Below are positions 37,185 to 46,390 of a stretch of DNA of 64,000 nt, piece by piece. Under the pieces are notes generated by a model. It worked only from the letters and a program-made list of their open reading frames with translations, did not search any database and was not told the origin of the DNA. How positions within the stretch are numbered: position 1 is the first letter of the stretch; every line of letters starts with the position of its first letter. Made by a program: the position numbers and the translations under genes. This DNA comes from Laetiporus sulphureus 93-53 (lineage: Eukaryota; Basidiomycota; Agaricomycetes; Polyporales; Laetiporaceae): assembly GCF_001632365.1 (NCBI RefSeq), contig NW_024468510.1:436310-500309 (forward strand). The letters run 5' to 3'.

Positions 37185-37487
37185 ATGCCCCGCTATCAAA
37201 TCGCGTTCGTATACCAAAACTACATCGTGGACTTTTATCGCCCGGTGCAGGGACAACTCACAGTCATCTGCACCGCGTACTTCATCTATCAACCTCTCGT
37301 CACCAATTGGCAACAAGTACTCTACCACTACACGGTACAAGTACACGCCTATACCACCTACTCAGCTCCATTCCGTCTCATTCCTGATCTTGAGGAAGAG
37401 CAAGAATATTGGCACGACCGAGCAGAAACTCTACGAGAGGAGTTAGAAGAAGAAGGACTCATCGAGGAAAACGCCGAACCTTTCTAA
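37185..37487 (+). CDS. Gypsy-family small ORF2, plus copy (unknown function)
   Basis: A 100-aa frame starting MPRYQIAFVYQNYIVDFY, with central blocks CTAYFIYQPL, LYHYTV and APFRLIPDL and an acidic, probably helical end (ERLREELEEEGL-like). It sits 38 bp after ORF1 and 69 bp before gag. It is intact here and shares its core with the minus copy. I do not recognise the family. It may be an accessory protein of the element. Confidence 0.5.
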   Translation: MPRYQIAFVYQNYIVDFYRPVQGQLTVICTAYFIYQPLVTNWQQVLYHYTVQVHAYTTYSAPFRLIPDLEEEQEYWHDRAETLREELEEEGLIEENAEPF

Positions 37488-37556
37488 GGCAGAGATCGAA
37501 GATCAATCCACACATTGTCTGTCACATCCTTTCCATTATCTTCGACATCAATTCCC

Positions 37557-39371
37557 ATGTCTCAATACAACCTTGGAAATGTCTCGTTCCCCGGGGGACA
37601 CACAATGAGTGAGCCTGCTGATCCCTGGAGGAGTCAGGCCACTTTCACATCGTCTGAAGCAGGACCAGCTGCCCCTGCCGAAGAACAACACAACAGCAGC
37701 ACACCCAAGGTGTCAGGAGTAGTCAGAAACCCGTTGCCCACTACCCTGCCAGCATTTTCCACACCTCAGACCTGGGAATGGCAGGGAGTTCCTTACGCAA
37801 CCATTGAGGAAGCGGCCAATGCCGCTGCACCCAATACCATTCCAAACGACGTCAAGGAATGGGTAATGAACGTGGTACAGTCATTCGTCATGAGAGATGT
37901 TGTAAGCTCGTACGAAGCTTTACGTCAAAAGATGGATGAGCGTCACGAATGAACGGTGGCCTCATTGGAAGAGGAAGTACTGGCTCGTATTCACGTCGGA
38001 ATAATGGCAGTAGAAATACGAGATCAGCTGAAAACTGCCAGAGCCCAGATCGGTGCCCTCTCAGCCGACAACGAAAGGCTCATTAAGGCAAATAACACGC
38101 TAACGCTCGAAGCCCAAGCAATTCGCAAGGACTTCGAAGACTACAAGGATGAAGTAAAGGGTCAGATGGACGCCCTTTACGGCAGCATGGTCACCCTGAA
38201 GGAGGCTCAGGAGAAGACCACTACCTACATCGTTGGCCTAGAGTCTCGACTCAATAATGCCATCATCAATGCGCCCTCAGGTATCCAACAACCGATCGAC
38301 CAATCCAGCCAATCGCCACGTCGAATCAAGCTCCCCGATCCTCCTAAGTATTCGGGGAGAAAGTCGTCAGAAAATTTTGAAACCTGGTTCATGAACCTGC
38401 TCATCTGGCTCGATTATAACCATTTCACGGACGACAAGGACAAAATTCGGCAAGCCAACGCGCATTTGGAAGGCGGAGCTGCTCTATACATGAAAGAGTA
38501 TGCAATCAAGCTCGCCTCCGGACAAGACGTTGGTACATGGGCAGAATACACTAGGAAACTAGAAATGGCATACAAGACGCTTGACCCCAAGCGCACGGCA
38601 CAATCTTTGCTAGACGCACACTGCGCAATCTGCCACAAGACAATGATTGCCTTCGCGGAGAATTTCAGGGCATACGCCCCCGAATCAGGATACTCCGACG
38701 AAGATTTAATCGTCAAAATCAGGGAACAACGGTCGACCCATATTCAAATGGTTATGTCGGTAACGGAGACTTTAGATCCCTCCAAGATTCCAACCACTTG
38801 GATGGACTACCTGGAATTCTGCCTAGAAATCGAAATCAAACATCTCCAGCAGATGACGGGCAACAAGTCTACCAGACAAACCACTGGAACCAAGGCGACC
38901 GCCCCTAAAGACCCTAACGCAATGGACACTAGCACACGAATCGCACACGAACTATCCCCGAAACAGGACAGATGGCTGGCAAACAAACTATGTTTGTTTT
39001 GCGGAAAGCACGCCTATGAACGGGGAAAGCGATGTCCCTCCCCCAGGCCTGAATACAAGGGAAAACGGTTTCAGACACGACCTGCCCCGAAACAAGGACA
39101 AGGGAAAGGGAAGGGCAAGGCGACAAATGTGCGACAGGTGGAAGAAGAAAGTAGCGCGGGCTCATCAGCTCAAATTGCGGCACTGGAGCAAGCAATTGCT
39201 GCACTTCGCGGGATGAGCACAACGTCAACTACACCACTGTCCAGCAAGGGCAAAGGCAAGGCAAATAGCATGGACATGGCATCAATGGCATCGAAATCCA
39301 CGGTCAAGGACACCAATGCGAGAATCGTCGAGATAGACGAATTCTCAGAGGATTTTCTGTACGAAGTGTAG
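37557..39371 (+). pseudogene. Gag of the plus-strand gypsy copy (one TGA)
   Basis: A capsid-type structural protein of about 604 codons, interrupted by a single TGA at 37950-37952 (the minus copy has Arg). The N-terminal part is followed by a probable coiled coil (QLKTARAQIGALSADNERLI). A retrotransposon capsid core follows (FETWFMNLLIWLDYNHF, TWAEYTRKLEMAYKTLDPK), then a CCHC-like but irregular knuckle (CLFCGKHAYERGKRC), then a basic Lys/Gly-rich tail ending FSEDFLYEV. The start ATG at 37557 (MSQYNLGNV) is supported by the same start in the minus copy. Pol lies in the -1 frame relative to this frame. Confidence 0.85.
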
Positions 39372-39412
39372 ACGAGTCTGGTGTCACACTTCAAGACAAT
39401 TGTATTAGTACT

Positions 39413-42400
39413 GTGAGAACGAATGTACTTAGCGACCACATATATATTGCATCAGCAGGTTTTTCTAAACATTCGATCGAATTGCCGATAAGATTCGTAT
39501 CACGGGAAATCCAGACAACGGCACTATTGGATTCTGGAGCATTCTCCTGCTATATCGACCAAAGATTTGCTGAGAAGCATGGGTTTAAAATGATACCTCT
39601 AAACCATGAAATCCGAATCCTCAACGCAGACGCCAGCCCCAACAAGGGTGGCGCAATTACTCATCGTGTAGTCACAAGCATCTTAATCGGGGGGCACCGA
39701 TCAACTGAGAGTTTGCTCGTCACAAACCTTGGACGCATGTCAATGATCCTCGGCATGAAATTTTTACAAGAACACAACCCCCGAGTTGACTGGGAACACA
39801 GAGAGGTCATGTTCTCAAGATGCAGACACACGAGAAAGCAACGAGTCCAAGTATGCGAAGAAGAGGTCAACCTTCTATCGCAACCTCGGCTCGAAGATGA
39901 GGCAATCCTCCCTGACGTACACATGGATGACGGGTGGGATCAGGAAGATAACTTCATCAATTGGATAGACTTGCAAGACCAGGATCTTCGTAACATGGTG
40001 CACGACATCCTAGGCATAAGCAAGAAGGTAAAGGAGCAAGAAGGTAAAGGAGCATTTGGTAGAACAGCCGGCAGAAGAGACACAGGACAAAGAATACTGG
40101 TCCAAATTCGTCCCTCCAGAATTTCATCAATTTGGAGATGTGTTCTCAAAGAAGAGCTCAGAAAGAATGCCGACGCGTAAGCCCTACGATCACGCAATTG
40201 ATCTTGTCCCAGACGCGGCAACCCCGAGACCGGCAAAAGTATACCCTATGTCTTTACGAGAGAAGAATTCGCTCGACGAATGGATTGACGGCGAACAAGC
40301 CAAAGGCTACATTCGACCGTCTAAATCCCCTTACGCCGCTCCGGTATTTTTCGTTAAAAAGAAGGATGGGTCTCTTAGACTAGTTCAAGATTACAGGGCA
40401 TTAAACAGTATCACCAAGAAGAACAAATTCCCACTCCCCCGAATCAATGATCTAATTGACGGACTCTCAAGGGCTAGTATATTTACTACACTAGACCTGA
40501 GATGGGGGTACAATAATGTACGCCTTCGCAAGGGAGATGAGGAAAAAGCAGCGTTTATTACCCATAGAGGGTTATTTGAACCCACTGTCATGTACTTCGG
40601 ATTCTGTAATGCCCCTAGCACCTTCCAGGCCATGATGAACGACGTTTTAGGCGATCTCATTCGCACTGAAAAGGTGACAGTTTATATAGACGACATCATC
40701 ATCTTCACGGATAACCAGGAGGAGCACGATCGTCTGACCAAAGAAGTCTTACAATGACTCCGAGACAATGACCTGTTCGTAAAACCAGAAAAGTGTCACT
40801 TTGCGACCACTTTCGTCAAGTTTCTCGGACTAATAATCTCCAAAGGGTCGATACAGATGGACTCAGAAAAGGTCGACGGCGTGCTCAAATGGCCAGTGCC
40901 CACCAAGGTAAAGCAAGTACAAGCATTCCTTGGTCTGGCAAATTTCTATCGACGATTCATCAAGGATTTCGGATCAATGACCCGACCCTTGACTCTATTA
41001 ACACGTAAGGACGCACAATGGAAATGGGAAGATTCTCAACAAAAGGCATTCGAGGCCCTCAAAACTGCATTCACTTCTGCCCCGATCCTCGCACTCCCCA
41101 ACGCAATCCGTCCCTTTCGACTAGAGACAGATGCCTCGGACTTTGCCACAGGCGCAGTCCTTGAACAGTTGGGAGAAGATGAGCTTTGGCACCCTGTCGC
41201 ATATTACTCCAAATTACTCAATGAACACAAGCGAAACTATGAGATCTATGACAAGGAGATGCTAGCCATCATTCGGGCATTAGAAGAATACCGGCAGTAC
41301 TTTGAAGGACACCCTCACCCGGTTGAGATATGGTCGGATCACCTCAACCTTACCTATTTCCGTCAAGCTCAAACATTGACCAGACGACAAGCACGTTGGT
41401 CACTTTACCTTACACGATTTAACTTCATTCTCCGTCACCGCCCCGGAAAGACGATGATGCGTGCCGATCCTCTGTCCAGGAGGCCAGATCATGAGAAGGG
41501 GGTGAGCAATGACAATTCAGGGCAAACTTTACTTCGACCCGAATATTTTGCCATCCACGCGATCTCAGCCACTCATTCCTCCGAAGTTGATGATGCAAAA
41601 CTTCTAGAAAGAGTGAAATCGGCACTACAAGACGATGAAATGACCAAAGGTTACCAGCACCTACTAAAAACTGGCAAGCGAGAGTTCGGAAAAGACCTTC
41701 AAGAGTGGAACTTCGAGCATGGATTGCTGCTCAGAAGAGGAAAGGTCTACGTTCCAAAGGATTCTATGCTGCGGAATGAGCTGATCAAGCTACATCATGA
41801 CATTTCCACCGCCGGACACGCCGGACGATGGAAAACGCAAGAATTGATCAGCAGGAATTATTGGTGGCCAGGGCTCACCATTGATGTCAAAAAGTATGTC
41901 CAAGGCTGTGTGGCTTGTCAAAGAAATAAGACGAGCAAGCAAAAGCCGTATGGACTACTACAACCTAATCCAGTACCACAGGGGCCTTGGAAAATGGTTA
42001 CCTGTGACCTGATTACACAGCTACCGCCAAGCCCAGACCATAGGGGAGAAAAGAAGACTGCCATTTTGGTAGTTGTCGACCGATTCACCAAACATGCTCA
42101 CTACTATGCCGTAGACGACACGGTGACGGCATCTCAAGTAGCGTCGATTTTCTACAATGAAGTATTCAAACTCCATGGAATTCCTAGGCAGATCATATCT
42201 GATCGAGGCACCCAGTTCTCAGCCAAACTATTCCAGGAGTTTTGTCAGAAACTTCACATTAAGTCGACAATGTCTACAGCCTATCACCCGGAAACGGACG
42301 GACAGACTGAACGAGTCAATCAGATTCTGGAGCAATATCTGCGCATGTACTGCAACTATCGACAAACTGATTGGGCCACATTATTGCCCACGGCGGAGTT

Positions 42401-43535
42401 TGCATACAACAACCAAGCTTCAGAATCGACAGGTCTATCACCGTTCTTCATAGAGTATGGTCGACATCCCCGCATGGCACCCGATGTATTGGAAGGAATA
42501 CAACATCCATCCCTGGAACATTTATTCCATAACCGCGACCAAGCACAGGAACAAGCGCGTGCCGCTCTGTCATTAGCAGCAGAACATATGAAATGGTATT
42601 TCGATCTTAAAAAGCAGGACGTCCCTTTCAAGGTGGGAGACGAAGTGCTTATTCGAGGAAAAGATCTCCATGTAAAAGTCAAAAGCCAGAAGCTTGCGAC
42701 CCAAAACTATGGACCATTCAAGATCCTCAAAAAGATCGGGACCGTATTGTTCAAACTGCAATTACCAGCAGACATGAAAATACACCCTGTGTTCCACGCT
42801 TCAAAGCTAATCATGTTCCATCAAGACTCGATTCCTGGACGCATACCTCCCCCCAACCCTCCAGTCATCATCGACGGAGAGGAAGAATGGGACGTAGAGG
42901 ACGTCCTCGATTCAAGAATCAGGTATAACAAAACCCAGTATCTCGTCAAGTGGTTAGACTATGACCACAGCGATAATACCTGGGAACCACTGGAGAACCT
43001 CACAAATGTCAAAGACAAAGTAGAGGAATTCCATAAGACACATCCGGACGCTCCAAGAGCTGAGCCGCGAACGCGCAAAGCACACAAAATCGCTCTGTCT
43101 GATCACCCTGATGAGTTCATGTTTTTCTTCCGCCTTCATCCAAATGCCCGAGCCCCCTACAAGGGATCTAGTGAAGCTGTAGGTTGGGATGTCAAGTCCG
43201 TGCAAGACTTAAACATTCCCCCACATTCTAGAATGCTCGTTGGCACCGGACTGGCAGTCGACCCCCCAAAATGGACGTACATTCGAGTGGCTCCCCGAAG
43301 TGGGTTAGCCCTCAAAGGCATCGACGTCGCAGCAGGGGTAGTAGACCCAGACTACACAGGGGAAATCAAGGTTCTGCTTGTAAACACGACAAGCAAACCA
43401 TTTGAGGTCAAGACAGGCGATCGTATCGCCCAGTTCATATGCGAACGCTACGCCCCAGGAATCATTTCGGAGGCAGATAGTTCACTCGCAAAAAGAACAA
43501 TACGTGGCGCCAGAGGCTTTGGCTCATCAGGATGA
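39413..43535 (+). pseudogene. Pol of the plus-strand gypsy copy: PR-RT-RNaseH-IN-chromodomain-dUTPase
   Basis: The polyprotein reads through an aspartic protease (LLDSGAFSCYID near 39525), reverse transcriptase (YIDD at 40683-40694), RNase H ([13 protein letters not shown]) and integrase. The integrase has an HHCC finger ending CVACQ and catalytic-region motifs VVDRFTK, SDRGTQF and DGQTERVNQ. A chromodomain follows (about 42885-43040, YLVKWLDYDHSDNTWEPLEN). The C-terminus (about 43165-43535) carries five dUTPase-like motifs: GWDVKS, PRSGLA, GVVDPDYTGE with the catalytic Asp position, GDRIAQ, and RGARGFGSSG. Two lesions break the frame: a 16-bp tandem duplication at 40020-40051, and TGA at 40755-40757 between YIDD and the RT thumb. 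From 40857 to the end the frame is open for 892 codons. The frame is also open upstream of 39413, overlapping gag. Confidence 0.9.
40020..40051 (+). repeat. 16-bp tandem duplication causing a pol frameshift
   Basis: GCAAGAAGGTAAAGGA occurs twice in a row (40020-40035 and 40036-40051); the minus copy has it once. The extra 16 bp moves RT into another frame from protease. Confidence 0.9.
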
Positions 43536-43543
43536 TGAACCTT

Positions 43544-43556
43544 GAGAAGGGGGTGA
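43544..43556 (+). promoter_or_regulatory. Polypurine tract of the plus-strand gypsy copy
   Basis: GAGAAGGGGGTGA immediately precedes the 3' LTR and should prime second-strand synthesis. The same tract is found beside the 3' LTR of the minus copy. Confidence 0.85.
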
Positions 43557-44215
43557 TGTCACGGTTTTACCTGACAAGTCATTAAAGGAACAAATGCTAT
43601 CAAGAAGCATATAATTTTTCATCATTTCTCGTCGCACAAGAAGTCACGTGACCTAAAGAGATAAGATAACGAGGCATCCAGTCACATGACCTCGGATCTC
43701 TCTCGGCATTATCATGTGACACCGAGCCCCTCGGTATGACGTCATATGTCGCAATCGCCATGACACCATATTGCGTGCTCAAGAGGAGCTCCGTCTCCGT
43801 GGGTTATTGTTAGGCAGCCAATCAGGATAATTGGGACATGTCGTACGATTGCAGCACTGACCAGTAGGATAGCATGTGACTCGCTTAGGTAGTACTGTAC
43901 AGTAGCATAGCAATCATGTATATAAGGACCAGCGAGACGAGGAGGAGACCTCAGTCTTATTCTCCTTCGTCCACCACTACCATCACAGCGGGGTCTTACC
44001 AGACACTCGCAGTGTGCTATACATTCTATTTGCATTCTCATTATCTGTGATAGCACCTCTTGCCTCGCCAGTAAGTACTACTCCGCGACTAGCAACTAGG
44101 CCTCGTCAGTGGGCACGTCGTATAGCCACAGCTCGTCGCTGTCAGCTCTTAGCCAGGAGGCCCTCAAGGGGTTTCTATTTTGGTTGTCTATCTTTGTCAT
44201 CGGTGTGCCGTGACA
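43557..44215 (+). repeat. 3' LTR of the plus-strand gypsy copy
   Basis: A complete 659-bp LTR from TGTCACGG to GTGACA. U3 contains an exact CRE consensus TGACGTCA at 43737-43744 and GTCACGTGAC-like palindromes. The TATA box TATATAAG is near 43919. It abuts the leftover tip of the minus copy's LTR at 44216. Confidence 0.93.
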
Positions 44216-44399
44216 CCATGCCGAGGAGTTCGGTGTCACGTGACAATGTCGAGGGAGATCTGAGGTCATGTGACTAGATGCCTTGTTATCTTATCTCATT
44301 AGGTCACATGACTTCTTGTGCGACGAGAAATGATGAAAAATGATATGCTTCTTAATAGCATTTGTTCCTATAATGACTTGTCAGGTAAAAACTGTGACA
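44216..44399 (-). repeat. 5' LTR of the minus-strand gypsy copy, second part
   Basis: This 184-bp piece matches 27698-27882 of the intact LTR and ends GTGACA before CCAAT (44400-44404). It is the far side of the LTR split by the plus copy, not an independent solo LTR. Confidence 0.88.
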
Positions 44400-45280
44400 C
44401 CAATTACGATTTTTCATGCTTCTGTATCTGCATTAGGCTACCAATTATGAGTTTTACATCAAAGCTTAGCTTATTAGCTACACGTTTCTCAAGTTTTGAA
44501 AGTAGTACAAAAGGAAATGAGTGATAGACAGACAGAACGAGCATGACACTGCATATGAGAGGCTTGATGATGAGACGCGGCGGCCCTCTGTTACATCACA
44601 CTATTTCCATATTTGGTGGAGGGCTGAGTTTGACTTCACAGTCAAGAAGTCTGAATTGGGAGGCAAAACTTAATAAAACTAAGCAAGAGCATCAAAGGCC
44701 AGCATGTATCAAGCCAGGATTCAAAAGCCTTGGTTCAGAGAGAGTGATACCGAGGATGATTGCGATAAAAATGGGCAGAAGAGAGTGGAGAATGTGAGTG
44801 AGACACATCAATTATTTGTTTCCAAATATGGTAGGAAAAAGCGTGACGTGACCATGTCTCAAGGAGCGAATTTAGATTGATAAGAACTGCGACACTGATC
44901 CACTCCCCATGCCCTCTGTTCACAGTCGATAAAGGGTAAAACTACATAAGCATAATGCTTCTGTACTGTGTGAAATATGCCTAAGGTCCGATCTCATTCT
45001 TATGTGAAAATGCTCCTGCTAGAGTGTTAAAACGATTTGAGCGTCTCATTTACCGGTTGATGACTGTAATTGCTGCTTTTGTCTCGACCTCCCCCTTGAT
45101 TCATGTCCGGATGCCGGACCGGCCTATCAATACATACGGAGAAAATGTCTGGACATTTTGACAGGCATTTTGGACATTTGGGAGTCATTTGTCCGGATTT
45201 CAGACTGGCCTAAGGCCTCGAAAGTGTCCATATGTGTCCGGATGGCCGACCGGCCTCACATAGGGATTTTCGGGGGTCCT

Positions 45281-45288
45281 GGTATGGT
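45281..45288. repeat. Right 8-bp target-site duplication of the hAT-like element (GGTATGGT)
   Basis: An exact match to 25897-25904, directly after the right inverted terminal repeat. Confidence 0.9.
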
Positions 45289-46224
45289 TAATTCAATAGA
45301 TTGTGAAGCATGGCCGTTTAGGTGGATGTCGTCACACGATACTCCGGTTCAGGATCCCGTCACAACGGGTGCAATAGCGTACATTCATTGAGAATCTGTA
45401 GCGCCAGCCGCACGTGGTTCTCCAACTTGGTCATCACCGTAGGTCTCTTACACGTAATTCGTTTGCGTGGATTCGTCCACGTTGTTGCTCATCCTCTCAA
45501 TGGCGTTGCTGGGAGGGAAGGCCGGGCCTAAAAAACTCAAGATGCGTTCGAAATCAGCAATGCTGTTGGTCGTTCCCTGTGATCAGTTCAGTTTGGGGTA
45601 GTAAGTCGAGCTACGGCCGTACCGATGTTGTCGATGTCTTGCAAATCATCTTGATTGGTAGAAGTTTTCTCCTCACGCAGTTCCACAAGTCTGTCTCGGA
45701 ATCCGCCCCATGATTTCCCTCTTGCTGCGAAACTTGTCACCCGTTCTATACAGTAGCGTCCTGGCGGTACCGATGGCTAGCCAGCCATTCGGAAACCTAC
45801 AGCTGTTGCGAGGAAGCTCGGAGGCATCGCATTCAAACGGTGACATTCGTGTGAGCACCGGCTGTCCCGCAGTCACCGCGTGATAACGGGAAGACTTCTT
45901 TCCGTTGTCGATATTTGACCTTGCATTCAAGGTTGATGACCTCGTGTGCTATTTCTACTTGAGGTATACCACGTAATGTCAGATATTCGATCTAGGTGAG
46001 CTTGTATCTTTTGATGAATTCACTGCCCTCACAGCTTGCAAATGGACCACAGGCGGGAATACGTACTTCTGTTGAATAGACATCAACCCTTCACAATGAG
46101 ATGACAGATTCCGCCTCTGGATGGCTATATGATATGTTCTAGACTCCCGATCGCGGTGAGTCTGGCATCGTTTATCTTCGTCTTCGTGGACCAATGAGTC
46201 TGCATTATGTCTTACGGTCCTATC
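45289..46224. other. Intergenic, no gene recognised
   Basis: Sequence between the transposon complex and the P450 promoter. A minus frame at 45673-45930 has a protein-like composition but no motif, and could be a relic. Confidence 0.4.
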
Positions 46225-46262
46225 ATCCACTCCGACGATCGCAATCCACTCCGACGATCGCA
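46225..46262. repeat. 19-bp perfect tandem repeat upstream of the P450 gene
   Basis: ATCCACTCCGACGATCGCA occurs twice without spacing (46225-46243 and 46244-46262), about 130 bp before the P450 start. Each copy contains CGATCG. It could be a duplicated activator site. Confidence 0.8.
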
Positions 46263-46356
46263 GCCCACCATTCTTCCAATGTCGGAGTCCCTTGTACTGA
46301 ATGAAATCCTATCCAGTTGCCGATAACAGCCGAGTTGTCCTCATCTTTGTCAACCA

Positions 46357-46365
46357 TTTATAAAT
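46357..46365 (+). promoter_or_regulatory. TATA-like box of the P450 gene (TTTATAAAT)
   Basis: TTTATAAAT lies 34 bp before the first ATG at 46391 and 73 bp before the next plausible start at 46430. If transcription starts about 30 bp downstream of it, the first ATG would be almost at the cap and the ATG at 46430 might be preferred. Confidence 0.5.
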
Positions 46366-46390
46366 CCCTCCATCAAGTGGGCATTTCACC

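Larger units (their letters stand above)
35912..44215 (+). mobile_element. Ty3/gypsy chromovirus-type LTR retrotransposon, plus copy (inner)
   Basis: The younger copy, inserted into the 5' LTR of the minus copy. Its true left end lies in the gap; its complete length should be about 8.56 kb. Gene order is ORF1, ORF2, gag, then protease, RT, RNase H, integrase, chromodomain and dUTPase-like domain. The order RT-RH-IN and the chromodomain place it among Ty3/gypsy chromoviruses. The self-complementary primer site places it with the Tf1/sushi type. It carries TGA stops in ORF1, gag and RT, and a 16-bp duplication in pol, so it is not autonomous. Confidence 0.92.
27223..44399 (-). mobile_element. 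Ty3/gypsy LTR retrotransposon, minus copy (outer, interrupted)
   Basis: Full span of the older retroelement, flanked by CCAAT at 27218-27222 and 44400-44404. Its 3' LTR is 27223-27882. Its 5' LTR is split: 35142-35546, then the assembly gap and the plus-strand copy, then 44216-44399. Without the inserted copy its length would be about 8.6 kb. The order on the minus strand is LTR, self-priming site, two small frames, gag, protease, reverse transcriptase, RNase H, integrase, chromodomain, dUTPase-like domain, polypurine tract, LTR. Many stops and frameshifts show that it is dead. Confidence 0.9.
25905..45280. mobile_element. hAT-like DNA transposon, greatly enlarged by nested insertions
   Basis: The left end (25905-25937, tip AGGACCCCCGAAAATCCC) and the right end (45248-45280) are inverted repeats of 33 bp with one mismatch, bracketed by an exact 8-bp direct repeat. 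Subterminal stretches on both sides are rich in short GTCCGGA-like repeats, as often seen near transposase-binding ends. Subtracting the internal elements leaves roughly 1.3 kb of original sequence (about 25905-26022, 26881-27222 and 44400-45280). In this I recognise no transposase, so the element is probably non-autonomous. A segment of about 40 bp occurs at both 27184-27222 and 44405-44445; it flanks the retroelement insertion and was probably a tandem duplication already present in the host element. Confidence 0.85.

Noticed and set aside
44216..44399. A short LTR-like piece that looks like a truncated solo LTR
   Set aside because: It begins exactly where the plus copy ends and completes the minus copy's 5' LTR, followed by the matching CCAAT duplication, so it is the displaced tip of that LTR.
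44543..44923. Frames within the right part of the hAT-like element that might be transposase
   Set aside because: No RNase-H-like catalytic motif or hAT dimerisation pattern is visible and the frames are short with stops.
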